The notes beneath the pieces are model-generated. The model made no database searches. It was not told the DNA's origin and saw only the letters and a list, made by a program, of their open reading frames with translations. Positions 8,651 to 16,894 of a stretch of DNA of 64,000 nucleotides are shown piece by piece (position 1 is the stretch's first letter; each line of letters opens with the position of its first letter). The position numbers were made by a program, and so were the translations under genes. This stretch comes from Clostridia bacterium (GTDB taxonomy: Bacteria; Bacillota; Clostridia; Oscillospirales; CAG-272): the NCBI GenBank assembly GCA_017463865.1, contig JAFTOI010000028.1, positions 1 through 64,000 of the forward strand, read 5' to 3'.

Positions 8651-10330
8651 TCAGTTCTCGCGCTTTCTGGCGATGAATGCCGTGCTTGCAAGTGCGATGA
8701 TCGCAGCAGCGACATATACCCAGACAGCGTCGCCGGTGGACGGAGTCGTGGTGGGCGCCGTCGTTGTAACGGGAGCGGTCGTCGTGGCGGGAGCCGTCGT
8801 CGTGGCGGCGGCTGCGCCCTCGTTGCCGAAGCCGGCCGCAGTCTTAATGACTTCCTTGGCGGTGCTCTGGTTGGTCGGAGCGGCGTCGGTTCCGATCGTC
8901 TGGTAGTAGATGGTCTTGCCAGCGGCATTGTTGAGGGCATACGCGACTGCGCCGCTTGCGAACTCGTCTGCCGTTGCGGTGGTCACACTTGCAGCCTGAA
9001 TGCCGTTGACCTCGTAGGACGCACCTTCAACTGCGAGGGCGTAGTTGTTGGAAACATAGTCAGGCGACGCGCCGTCTGCGTTCTTGTTGTAGTAGACCTG
9101 ATTGACCTGCAGGTTTGCGGCAGGATCAGCGGTGATCTTACCGGCATTGAAGCAGTTCTTGACGTAGGCGGTGGAGGTATTGAAGTAACCGATGATGCCG
9201 GCCGCATAAACGATCTTGGTAGAAGCATTGGGGTCCTTGGCGGTGATGTCGCCGACATTGAAGCAGTCGATGACGCCGTTGTCGGTGCTGCCGCCGTACA
9301 TATAAGCGGCGATACCTGCGACGTTGAGGTCGTTGGAGGTATCGGTCGTGCAGACAACGCTGCCGAAGTTACCGCAGTTGCGAATCTGATAGGAGGTCGT
9401 TGCGGCACCGGTGCCGAGGCAGGCGGCGATACCGCCGGCGCGGCGGATACCGGTGATCGTTCCGTAGTTATACGAATTGGTGATGGTAATGCCGACAACC
9501 TTGCTGGGCGCGCTGCCGAAAATACCGCCGGCATAGCGCTTGATGTTGGTCACATCGCCGCGGTTGACACAGCCGTCAATCTCCAGGATACCAACGTTGT
9601 AGCCGATGATACCGGCACACTGGTCCTTGACACCGGTGAAATTGCCGTTGTTGACGCAGTTGGTGATCTTGCAGACGTGATCGGTGGTCGCGTTGTCGTT
9701 GCCGAAGCGGCCGACGATACCGCCGCCGTAGTTATTCTTGAAGGCATCGCTGGTCGGATCGGACACGCCGATGGTGCCGTTGTTGACGCAGCTGTCGATG
9801 GTCAGGGTCGTACCTTCGCAGTAGCCGACCATGCTGCCGACCTGATTTGCGCCGTCGGTGATGTTGCCGTTCATCGTGACGTTGGTAATGGTGATGTTCG
9901 CACCATTCTTACCAGTGCCGACGACTGCGCCGACTGCCGTACCGCCGGTCAGATTGGCATTGATGACGACATTATCCACCAGCATGGTACCGGTGGTCTG
10001 CTGGGAAATGGCGCTGTTGCTGGTGCCGGAGAGGGCGATGTCGCCGTTGATGGTGAGGTTCTTAAGGGTGCCGCTGAAATCAGCGAACAGCGGGACGGAG
10101 GTGGTAATCGTCTTGCCGTTGCCGTCAATGGTTCCGGTAAAAGTAACCGGATAAGTGGTGCTGACCGTGATGTCATTGGCCAGGTAGTACTTGCCATCGA
10201 CATCCATTGCGGCGAACTGGTCCGCTGTGGTAATGGCTGTTCCTTCGGCGGCAGCGGCGCCGAACTGAACGAATGTCATCATGGATATCACCATGACAAC
10301 GGTGAGAATAAGCGCTGTGATCTTTTTCAT
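8651..10330 (-). CDS. Secreted GLUG-repeat surface protein with C-terminal anchor
   Basis: The start is ATG 10330, nine bases after AGAAAGGA; it opens the signal peptide MKKITALILTVVMVISMM. In-frame codons further upstream precede the ribosome site and are rejected. The 559-residue protein has, after a YYLANDITV segment, at least six repeats of the GLUG type (GGIVGRFG, AGIIGYN, GGIFGSA, GGIAACL, AGIAAYM, AGIIGYF), which usually fold as a beta-helix. A Thr/Ala/Pro linker leads to TPSTGD, a hydrophobic stretch and the basic tail RKREN. This resembles an LPXTG-type sorting signal of the xPxTG form, so wall anchoring is plausible. It may be an adhesin. It is monocistronic. Confidence 0.8.
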   Translation of the reverse strand: MKKITALILTVVMVISMMTFVQFGAAAAEGTAITTADQFAAMDVDGKYYLANDITVSTTYPVTFTGTIDGNGKTITTSVPLFADFSGTLKNLTINGDIALSGTSNSAISQQTTGTMLVDNVVINANLTGGTAVGAVVGTGKNGANITITNVTMNGNITDGANQVGSMVGYCEGTTLTIDSCVNNGTIGVSDPTSDAFKNNYGGGIVGRFGNDNATTDHVCKITNCVNNGNFTGVKDQCAGIIGYNVGILEIDGCVNRGDVTNIKRYAGGIFGSAPSKVVGITITNSYNYGTITGIRRAGGIAACLGTGAATTSYQIRNCGNFGSVVCTTDTSNDLNVAGIAAYMYGGSTDNGVIDCFNVGDITAKDPNASTKIVYAAGIIGYFNTSTAYVKNCFNAGKITADPAANLQVNQVYYNKNADGASPDYVSNNYALAVEGASYEVNGIQAASVTTATADEFASGAVAYALNNAAGKTIYYQTIGTDAAPTNQSTAKEVIKTAAGFGNEGAAAATTTAPATTTAPVTTTAPTTTPSTGDAVWVYVAAAIIALASTAFIARKREN

Positions 10331-10378
10331 AACAATTTCCTTTCTGTGAATTCCAAAATTGTTCACGGGTATATCAGT

Positions 10379-10407
10379 ATAATAACACATTTTTCAAGCA
10401 AAGTCAA
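10379..10407 (-). promoter_or_regulatory. Sigma-A promoter of the GLUG surface-protein gene
   Basis: On the minus strand TTGACT and TATTAT are spaced by 17 bases, about 49 bases before the ATG. Confidence 0.75.
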
Positions 10408-10449
10408 TCATTTACCGGCAGAATCTATAGATAAATCTGTATTTTGTGC

Positions 10450-10485
10450 AAAAAGCCCCGTGCGCGGTGCGCACAGGACTTTTGC
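10450..10485 (-). terminator. Terminator of the solute-binding-like lipoprotein gene
   Basis: An imperfect GC-rich hairpin (GTGCGC against GCGCAC, extended on both sides) is followed on the minus strand by GGGGCTTTTT. It begins just after the stop at 10491. Confidence 0.75.
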
Positions 10486-10490
10486 TGTAT

Positions 10491-11987
10491 TTACGGCAGC
10501 TCGTCGAATTTTTCCACGAGGGCTGCAAGCGTTTTTACACAAAGCTTGTCATTCATCTTGAGCTTTGCGCTCAGGCCGGTGTTATCCTCAAAATTATAGA
10601 GCTGATACCGGATCTGGTGAACGGGGTTGTTGATGAGGTTGGAATAGATGTAACCGAAGTCGTAGACAGCGCCGTCGACGATATAGTCAAACATCTGGGC
10701 GGATGCCTCATCATTGAGATACTTGGTCTTGTAGGCCGTCTCAAAGATGACGGGGCGCACCTTGCGGTAGGACTCGGCGCCCATAACCTCGAGCACTGCA
10801 CCGACCATCTCAGCGTCGGGCACCGTCACGGGAACCGACAGGGCGCTGTACTCATCGTGGGAGGTGGTGTGGTAGGCCTCCTGCGCCTCGGTGTACTTGG
10901 GCAGCGGCATGATGCCGTAATCGAAGGTGACCTCACGCAGGGTGGTGGAAGCCTGATTCATCATGTCATAAGTGAAGATAGCCTCGCCCGAGGCAAACTT
11001 GCTGCGGGCATCACCGTTGCTGCCCTTGCCGTATACGCCGTCCGAATGGAAGAAGAGATCCAGCATCTTTTCGGTGGCGGCAATGTTGTGCTCGGTGTTC
11101 AGCGCCATCTCGACGTCACCGGCCGCATTCTTCTTGGTCGCAGTAATCTCCCAGGAGGCCATCAGCGCGTCGATCGGCACCGACTTGCGGGCAACCACCA
11201 GGCCGAAGAAGTCGGTGGCGTCAACAGCCGCGTTGCCGTCGAGGTCCTGATAGGCCGTCTTGGCCAGCTCCATCTGTTTGTCAACCGTCCACTTGCCTTC
11301 GCGGGCGAGCTGGTACAGGTCAAGATCGGGGTAGTACTGCTTGGCCAGGTCACGGTTGACGAAGGTGACGACCAGACGCTCGATGGCCGAGGGCGTGGCG
11401 TCGCCGACGACGTAGTACATCTTGTTTTTCACCGTGGCTTCTTCGATGTAGTCCTGATTCCACCAGGGCTGCTCAAGGTCGAGGTTCTCGATGCTGTGCA
11501 GATTGAGGTAGATGCCCTGCTGGCAGAGTGAGATGCCGTAATAGGCGTAGTTCGCGATGATCTGGAAGGCGTTGTCCTGGGCGTTGATGCTGTTGGTGAT
11601 GACACCGGCGTAGATATTGTGGGAGGTATTGGTACCCTCGGCGTCGTGGAAAGCGAAGGTAATGCCGAAGCGATCCTCCACGGCGCGGTTGCGCTCGTAG
11701 ATGGCATCGTTGACGATCTCACCGGTGATCTCGTCGGCCTTCATCTCCTTGACGTGGGCGGTGCGCTGGAGGATGTTGATGGTCTGCCCGTCGTAGCGGA
11801 GATCCTCGGGGATGTTGTCGAGGTATTTCGGCTCGGTCTCGGGCGCTTCGGTGGTCGTGTCGGCCTGGCCGACGGAGGGTGCAGCAGTCGTCGTTGCGGG
11901 ATCGCCTGCGCCTTCATCAACGGCACATGCGGCGAGCGGGCAAAGCATCAGCGCGGCGAGCAAAAGGGAAAAAATACGTTTTTTCAT
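10491..11987 (-). CDS. Solute-binding-protein-like lipoprotein, orphan
   Basis: The start is ATG 11987, giving MKKRIFSLLLAALML and a lipobox LAAC, so it is a membrane-anchored lipoprotein of 498 residues. A Thr-rich linker (ATTTAAP...TTTEAPETEP) follows the Cys. The body shares blocks with two other window proteins (35613-37103 and 37298-38782): ITGEIVNDAIY, QPWWNQDYIEEA, NRDLAKQYY and DLDGNAAVDATDFFG. The fold resembles extracellular solute-binding proteins of sugar ABC importers, but no permease or ATPase gene is near. A divergent AraC-type gene may control it. The ligand is unknown. Confidence 0.75.
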   Translation of the reverse strand: MKKRIFSLLLAALMLCPLAACAVDEGAGDPATTTAAPSVGQADTTTEAPETEPKYLDNIPEDLRYDGQTINILQRTAHVKEMKADEITGEIVNDAIYERNRAVEDRFGITFAFHDAEGTNTSHNIYAGVITNSINAQDNAFQIIANYAYYGISLCQQGIYLNLHSIENLDLEQPWWNQDYIEEATVKNKMYYVVGDATPSAIERLVVTFVNRDLAKQYYPDLDLYQLAREGKWTVDKQMELAKTAYQDLDGNAAVDATDFFGLVVARKSVPIDALMASWEITATKKNAAGDVEMALNTEHNIAATEKMLDLFFHSDGVYGKGSNGDARSKFASGEAIFTYDMMNQASTTLREVTFDYGIMPLPKYTEAQEAYHTTSHDEYSALSVPVTVPDAEMVGAVLEVMGAESYRKVRPVIFETAYKTKYLNDEASAQMFDYIVDGAVYDFGYIYSNLINNPVHQIRYQLYNFEDNTGLSAKLKMNDKLCVKTLAALVEKFDELP

Positions 11988-12007
11988 GTGGCCTCGCTTT
12001 CTTGTAC

Positions 12008-12036
12008 TTGACAAAATCAAACTCAGCTGATATAAT
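12008..12036 (+). promoter_or_regulatory. Consensus sigma-A promoter for the AraC gene
   Basis: TTGACA and TATAAT with 17 bases between them, a perfect consensus. It sits in the divergent region 100 bases before the AraC start, and partly within the 5' leader of the lipoprotein gene. Confidence 0.85.
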
Positions 12037-12045
12037 CAACCTGTG

Positions 12046-12073
12046 GGTATAGTTTAACACAGATTTTGTGCAA
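12046..12073 (-). promoter_or_regulatory. Candidate promoter for the divergent lipoprotein gene
   Basis: On the minus strand TTGCAC and TATACC are 16 bases apart. A second possible pair in the same stretch is TTAAAC with TATATC. The placement relative to the consensus promoter on the other strand would allow joint control. Confidence 0.4.
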
Positions 12074-12138
12074 AGAAAATCAACATTCCACCAAGATAGT
12101 CGGGAATATACTCAGTTATTGCCCAAGGAGGTCACACC

Positions 12139-12963
12139 ATGCCCTTTTATGAGGATTACGGCTCCGACCTGTATGCACACTTCATGCGCAGCCCCCGCGG
12201 CTATGCGCATGTGGTCTATCATGTCCATCCCCATTGGGAGCTGTATTTCTGCCCAAGCCCCATCGAGCAGATCACCTTCATCAACGGGCAGACCATCACC
12301 TATACCCAGCCGTTGGGGATTCTCTGCACGCCCTTCACCCACCATGGCACCTCAGTTGATCCAAGCGTACGCCCCTTCTACCACGATGTTTTCTATTTCG
12401 GTGAGGATTTTCTGTCCGAGCTGGGCGAGCGTTACTTCTCTCTTGCGGCCTTTGCCCAATCCTCGGCCTGCTTCTTTCTGCCAAGCGTGGCGCAGGCCGA
12501 AGCGCTGATGCAGCTCTCGGAACAGATCCGTTCTGCGCCGGCCATCGAACAGAAGCTGCTTTTCGCCGTCTTCTTCCATCGTCTGTGTGCGCTCTGTCCG
12601 GAGGGCGAGCGGCACTACATCGGCCAGGCGAACAGCTACATTCAGGACGTCATGCGCTACATCGTGGCGAATCTCGACCAGCCGCTCACCGGCTCCTCCA
12701 TCGCCGCCGCGTTCTACATCAGCCGAAACAAGCTCTCGGCCGACTTCAAGCAGTTCACCAACACGACCCTGCACCAATTCATCGTCAACCTCCGCTTCGA
12801 GCACGCCAAGGAGCTGCTGCGGAAAAAGGAACCGCTGAGCATCCGTGAGATCGCGCAGCAATGCGGCTTTGAGAATGAATATTACTTTTATGAGTTCTTC
12901 AAAAAGCAGTCCGGGATCACGCCGCGGGAGTATATCCGGCAGCGGCAAAAAAAGCCCCAATAA
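12139..12963 (+). CDS. AraC-family transcriptional regulator
   Basis: A 274-residue regulator with ATG 12139 behind AAGGAGG. The N-terminal half is a cupin-type sensor (HVVYHVHPHWELYFC at about 29-43, with several His). The C-terminal 100 residues hold two helix-turn-helix units (GSSIAAAFYISRNKLSADFKQ, then SIREIAQQCGFENEYYFYEFFKK) ending in GITPREYI, the AraC/XylS signature. It is transcribed away from a solute-binding-like lipoprotein gene, its most likely target. The N-terminal cupin suggests a sugar or related small molecule as effector. Confidence 0.9.
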   Translation: MPFYEDYGSDLYAHFMRSPRGYAHVVYHVHPHWELYFCPSPIEQITFINGQTITYTQPLGILCTPFTHHGTSVDPSVRPFYHDVFYFGEDFLSELGERYFSLAAFAQSSACFFLPSVAQAEALMQLSEQIRSAPAIEQKLLFAVFFHRLCALCPEGERHYIGQANSYIQDVMRYIVANLDQPLTGSSIAAAFYISRNKLSADFKQFTNTTLHQFIVNLRFEHAKELLRKKEPLSIREIAQQCGFENEYYFYEFFKKQSGITPREYIRQRQKKPQ

Positions 12964-12974
12964 GGGGCTTTTTT
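12948..12974. terminator. Bidirectional terminator between AraC gene and SLH gene
   Basis: GCCCC and GGGGC flanked by A-run and T-run form an 11-base stem; the AraC stop codon TAA lies in the loop. The T-runs serve both strands. Confidence 0.85.
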
Positions 12975-14386
12975 CAATCCAGCAGATGCCAGTATTCGGT
13001 GTAATCCCACTCGGGGGCATGATCCTTCGCGAAGGCCGCCTCGTCGAGGGCGAAATATGTATACGTCACCGCGTCGTCAGCCTGCCCGACCGGGTCGCAC
13101 CAGGTGGCGTCGATCCAGACCCGCCGGCCGTCCAGCTCGGCGATCGTCCACGCATGCGGCGCAGTCTTGCCGTCGGTGGTGGCGTAGCCGGTCATCGACA
13201 TGCACTTGACACCGCCCAGCTTGAGCAGCAAATTATACGCTGCCGTGTAGCCCGAGCAAACCGACGCGCCGTCCCTGAAGACCGAGTAGGCGTACTGATC
13301 GAGCATCCCTTCCCCACTCTCATAGCGGCAATGGGTCACGATCCACGCAAGGCAGGCACGGGCGTAGTCGGTCTGAGGCGCCGCGCTGTCTGCCGGCAGT
13401 GCGGCGCGGATCTCGGCCGCGGCCTTTTCGGCAGCAGCCATGGTGAAATCGAACATCGCGCGGCACTCGTCGGCGGTATAGTCGCGCCCGCGCAGCTTGA
13501 CGGTCATGGCAACGTAATTCTTCGCGTAGGCAAGGTTGATATTATAATAATGGTAATAAACCACCGACTCACGGCAGAGGTCGGTCGCGATGGGGTAAGC
13601 GGCGGTGAGGTTGGGCAGATAGTCGTTCTTGACGGTGTCCACATCGACGCCGCGGTAGATGAAGGTCTGCTCGTCGATGCCGTTGACCGAGAGGTAGATG
13701 AGCATGTTGACGAAGTCCTCGACCGTCTTCGGGGTCTCGGGCAGCGTGCAGCCGGTCGGAAGGAGCGGATGCGCATCCAGCGGCTCGGGCTTCGCCTCGA
13801 CATAGCGCATCATGCGCGCAACGATTGTGGCCAGCTCGGCGCGGTTGAGCGAGCGCTCGCCGCGGTAATAGAAGAGCCCGCCCGACATCTCGCCCCGGAT
13901 GATCCCCGCCGAATGCAGGGTGATGGCGTAGATATTCTCGCTGTCGGCGAAGGGCCGCGTGACGGTGTCCACGTCGAGGGGAAGCCCCATGGCGCGGACG
14001 ATCAGCTCAGCCGCGCGGTCGCGGGTAATGGGATCGCCCGGCGCGATCCCGGTGTCGGGATCGGAGATACCGCGGGTCAGCGCATAGTCGAGGTAGGGCT
14101 GATACCATGGGTCGGTCCCAGCATCATCGACCGTGCAGCCGGCCGCGCCGAGGATCATCTTCATCGCCTCGGCGTAATTGACCGCCGCGCCCGGCCGGAA
14201 GCTGCCATCGGGATAACCGTCGATGATGCCGGCCTGGTGCAGCGTGGTGATATCGTCGTAGAACCAGGTGTTCGGTTCAACGTCCGAGAAAGCCGCCGAC
14301 GCGCTGACCGTCAGCATCGCGGCCCAAAGGCACACGAAGAGGGCCACCGCCGCCAGCCTGCGCGGACGGATAGGGTTCATGGTCAT
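12974..14386 (-). CDS. Secreted protein with S-layer homology domains and transglutaminase-like domain
   Basis: The start is ATG 14386 behind TAAAGGAAA; the second ATG two codons on is an alternative. The 470-residue protein has a signal peptide ending near SASA (about 32), then three SLH units (first with FSDVEPNTWFYDDI and GIIDGYPDGSFRPG; second around WYQPYLDYALTRGISDP; third around FADSENIYAITLHSAGII). SLH units bind pyruvylated wall polymers. The C-terminus is a transglutaminase-like cysteine-protease fold: Cys at about 376 (CSGYTAAYNLL), His at about 411 (PHAWTI) and Asp at about 425 (WIDATW), so the triad is present. A wall-bound peptidase or crosslinking enzyme is likely. Confidence 0.88.
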   Translation of the reverse strand: MTMNPIRPRRLAAVALFVCLWAAMLTVSASAAFSDVEPNTWFYDDITTLHQAGIIDGYPDGSFRPGAAVNYAEAMKMILGAAGCTVDDAGTDPWYQPYLDYALTRGISDPDTGIAPGDPITRDRAAELIVRAMGLPLDVDTVTRPFADSENIYAITLHSAGIIRGEMSGGLFYYRGERSLNRAELATIVARMMRYVEAKPEPLDAHPLLPTGCTLPETPKTVEDFVNMLIYLSVNGIDEQTFIYRGVDVDTVKNDYLPNLTAAYPIATDLCRESVVYYHYYNINLAYAKNYVAMTVKLRGRDYTADECRAMFDFTMAAAEKAAAEIRAALPADSAAPQTDYARACLAWIVTHCRYESGEGMLDQYAYSVFRDGASVCSGYTAAYNLLLKLGGVKCMSMTGYATTDGKTAPHAWTIAELDGRRVWIDATWCDPVGQADDAVTYTYFALDEAAFAKDHAPEWDYTEYWHLLD

Positions 14387-14407
14387 GTTGTTTCCTTTAT
14401 TATCCAA

Positions 14408-14442
14408 GAAAACCTGCGGACAGAGGCATGCCGCAGGTTTTC
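14408..14442 (-). terminator. Terminator of murA
   Basis: GAAAACCTGCGG and its complement enclose an 11-base loop; the minus strand reads into TTTTC. It lies between murA and the SLH gene. Confidence 0.8.
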
Positions 14443-14466
14443 TCAAAATGCTCGATGAAAGTGACG

Positions 14467-15756
14467 TTATTGTGCTTCGCGCAGCTCGTTTTCGTCGCTG
14501 CAGTAGACCTTTTTGACGTTCGCGCCGAGGCGAGTGAGCTTGCCGACAATGTCGTCGTAGCCGCGCTCGATGCTGCCGATGCCGGATACCTCGGTGCGCC
14601 CCTCGGCGGCCAGGCCGGCGATGAGCATCGCCGCGCCGGCACGCAGGTCGACGGCGCGGACGGGTGCGCCGCTCAGCCGCTCGACGCCCTGGATGGTGGC
14701 TGTGCGGCCATCGACGGTGATGTCTGCCCCCATTTTGAGCAGCTCGTCAACGTAGCGGAAGCGGTTCTCCCAGATGCCCTCCGAGACGATGCTGGTGCCC
14801 TTGGCACAGCAGAGGACGGCGCTCATCTGAGGGTGCATGTCGGTCGGGAAGCCGGGGTACGGCAGAGTCTTGATATTTGCCCGGCGCAGATCGCCCAGGC
14901 GGCTGATGGTAATCGAATCGCCATCCTCCTCGATGGTGGCCCCCATCTCCTCCAGCTTCGCGGAGATGATCTCAAGATGCTTCGGGATGACGTTAGTAAT
15001 GCGGACGCGCCCGCCGGTCGCGGCGACGGCGGCCATGTAGGTGCCGGCCTCGATCATGTCGGGGATGATGGTATAGGTACAACCGTGCAGCTTCTCGACG
15101 CCGCTGATACGGATAACACTGGTGCCGGCGCCGGTGATCTTGGCGCCGCAGGTGTTGAGAAAGTTGGCCAGGTCGACGATATGCGGCTCACGAGCGGCGT
15201 TGTCGATGACGGTGTTGCCCTTCGCCAGCACGGCGGCGATCATCACGTTGACAGTCGCGCCGACGGTGACGCAGTCGAAATAGACCTGCCCGCCGCGCAG
15301 ACCGTCGGGAGCATTGGCCACGATGTATCCGTTCTCGATATCGACCTCAGCGCCGAGGGCCTCGAAGCCCTTGATGTGCTGGTCGATGGGACGGACGCCG
15401 AAATCACAGCCGCCCGGCCAGCCGACACGAGCCGCGCCGAAGCGCCCCAGCTCAGCCCCGATGAGGTAGGTCGAGCCGCGCATCTTGCTGACGAGGTCGT
15501 AGGGCGAGTTGCCCCCGCGGATGTGCGTGGTATCGATTTCAACGGTGGTGCGGTTGAGCATCTTGACCCCCGCGCCCATGCTGCGCAGGATCTCCAGCGC
15601 AAGCGACACGTCGCTGATGGCGGGCAGGTGCTCGATGACACATTTATCTTCGGTCAGGATACTGGCCAGTATAATGGGGAGCGCGGCATTCTTCATGCCG
15701 TTGATCTCAATTTCGCCGTAGAGCGGCGTGCCTCCCTCAATGATGATTTTTTCCAT
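14467..15756 (-). CDS. murA: UDP-N-acetylglucosamine 1-carboxyvinyltransferase MurA
   Basis: A 429-residue EPSP-synthase-fold enzyme for the first committed step of peptidoglycan synthesis: enolpyruvyl transfer from PEP to UDP-GlcNAc. NGMKNAALP (19-27) contains the Lys-Asn pair binding substrate. The catalytic loop reads PGGCDFGVRP with Cys117, the residue alkylated by fosfomycin, so the enzyme is predicted to be fosfomycin-sensitive. The length is usual for the family. It has its own promoter and a structured leader, 164 bases behind walI. Confidence 0.95.
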   Translation of the reverse strand: MEKIIIEGGTPLYGEIEINGMKNAALPIILASILTEDKCVIEHLPAISDVSLALEILRSMGAGVKMLNRTTVEIDTTHIRGGNSPYDLVSKMRGSTYLIGAELGRFGAARVGWPGGCDFGVRPIDQHIKGFEALGAEVDIENGYIVANAPDGLRGGQVYFDCVTVGATVNVMIAAVLAKGNTVIDNAAREPHIVDLANFLNTCGAKITGAGTSVIRISGVEKLHGCTYTIIPDMIEAGTYMAAVAATGGRVRITNVIPKHLEIISAKLEEMGATIEEDGDSITISRLGDLRRANIKTLPYPGFPTDMHPQMSAVLCCAKGTSIVSEGIWENRFRYVDELLKMGADITVDGRTATIQGVERLSGAPVRAVDLRAGAAMLIAGLAAEGRTEVSGIGSIERGYDDIVGKLTRLGANVKKVYCSDENELREAQ

Positions 15757-15792
15757 ATATATAAACTACCTTTTTCTCGTATTCGGATAACA

Positions 15793-15827
15793 GGTGCGCA
15801 GAAAAAACACCGTTTTTCACGCGCACC
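15793..15827 (-). promoter_or_regulatory. Hairpin in the murA 5' leader
   Basis: GGTGCGC and GCGCACC pair around an inner AAAAAC/GTTTTT stem, giving a two-stage hairpin about 40 bases upstream of the murA ATG and about 30 bases downstream of the -10 box. There is no T-run directly after it, so it may be a leader structure rather than a terminator. Confidence 0.5.
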
Positions 15828-15853
15828 GGAGCAGAATGCAGACTATTTTTAAT

Positions 15854-15859
15854 AGTATA
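15854..15859 (-). promoter_or_regulatory. -10 box of a murA promoter
   Basis: TATACT on the minus strand about 97 bases before murA. The -35 region (TTTATT at 16 bases) is weak. Confidence 0.5.
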
Positions 15860-15920
15860 CCATAAATGCGCGGAAAATAAAAGGGGTATTTGCATTTTTC
15901 TTGCAGGAATTTTCACTTTT

Positions 15921-16883
15921 TTACGGCGCCTCAGCCAGCTCCCCGGTAACGGCGCTGTAGGTGCGGGTGGTGCCGTCGGTGTAGCTGATCTGCCAGGCGG
16001 GCGAAAAATAGACGCGGCTGCCGCCGGTGGCGCCGTCGGCGGCGGTGTTGATGATGTAGCAAAGCTGCATCGACGAGAGGGTCAGCGAATCGGGCGTGCC
16101 ATCGGCGTCAGCCTCCCGCTGCTCACGCAATGCGGCCTTCTCGTTAAACAGTATATTGATCTGATCGTAAAGCTGTGCAGAATAATTGCGCACCAGCGAC
16201 AAAAAGCCCCAGGTGCCGTCAAGCCAGAGCAGGTTCCCGGCCTCGTCAAACAGGCAGTCGACCGTGTGGCCGCTGATCTTCTTGCCGTCCAGCGCCTGGC
16301 TGCAGCGGAACAGGACATAATCCCCGAAGCGCCAGGCCGCATCAAACGAGAGCTTGGCATGCACCGAGGCGACCGTTCCGCCGGCCGTATCCGTGTCCAG
16401 CCGCGCCTCCAGCATCTCACGCAGATCCCGCAGGGCGTACTGCCCGGGCGCAAGCGGCTCCCCCGCGCGCACCGCCCATTCGGCGATGGCCGACATCGTC
16501 TCACGCTCCTGCCCGCCGGCCAGGAAATTGATGCCGAAGGCGCCGCTGAAGCTGATGGTGTCCCCGTTGTCGGCGATCATGCGCACGCCGGTCGGCGTCG
16601 GGAAGACCTCGTGGATGGGGGAAGCAGAAAAAACAGCCGCGACACTGTCGGAATAATCGGCCCCCATCTCCGCCTCGTAAACATCGGCATCCCGCTTCTT
16701 GGGGTCGATCTGCTCAACGGTCATCAGAATGCCGTCGCGGGCGAGGATCTCGATGGTGTTCTGCAGGACGTCATGGCCGAAATAGGTCTGAGCCGTGTAC
16801 CGGCCGACCAGCAGATAGATCAGCCACAGGTTGACCCCGAGCAGGATGACGATCATCACCGTTTTAATGGATTTCCAGCGCAT
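15921..16883 (-). CDS. walI: YycI/WalI-like regulator of the WalRK system
   Basis: A 320-residue protein with a short cytoplasmic N-terminus, one membrane helix (TVMIVILLGVNLWLIYLLV, about 8-26) and an extracytoplasmic domain, the topology of YycI. It is the last of the walR-walK-yycH-yycI order, 11 bases behind yycH, with GAGGAG before ATG 16883. In Bacillus YycH and YycI together adjust WalK activity through membrane contacts. Sequence similarity is recognised mainly by topology, the domain pattern and position, as is usual for this divergent family. Confidence 0.75.
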   Translation of the reverse strand: MRWKSIKTVMIVILLGVNLWLIYLLVGRYTAQTYFGHDVLQNTIEILARDGILMTVEQIDPKKRDADVYEAEMGADYSDSVAAVFSASPIHEVFPTPTGVRMIADNGDTISFSGAFGINFLAGGQERETMSAIAEWAVRAGEPLAPGQYALRDLREMLEARLDTDTAGGTVASVHAKLSFDAAWRFGDYVLFRCSQALDGKKISGHTVDCLFDEAGNLLWLDGTWGFLSLVRNYSAQLYDQINILFNEKAALREQREADADGTPDSLTLSSMQLCYIINTAADGATGGSRVYFSPAWQISYTDGTTRTYSAVTGELAEAP

Positions 16884-16894
16884 CGTTCTCCTCC

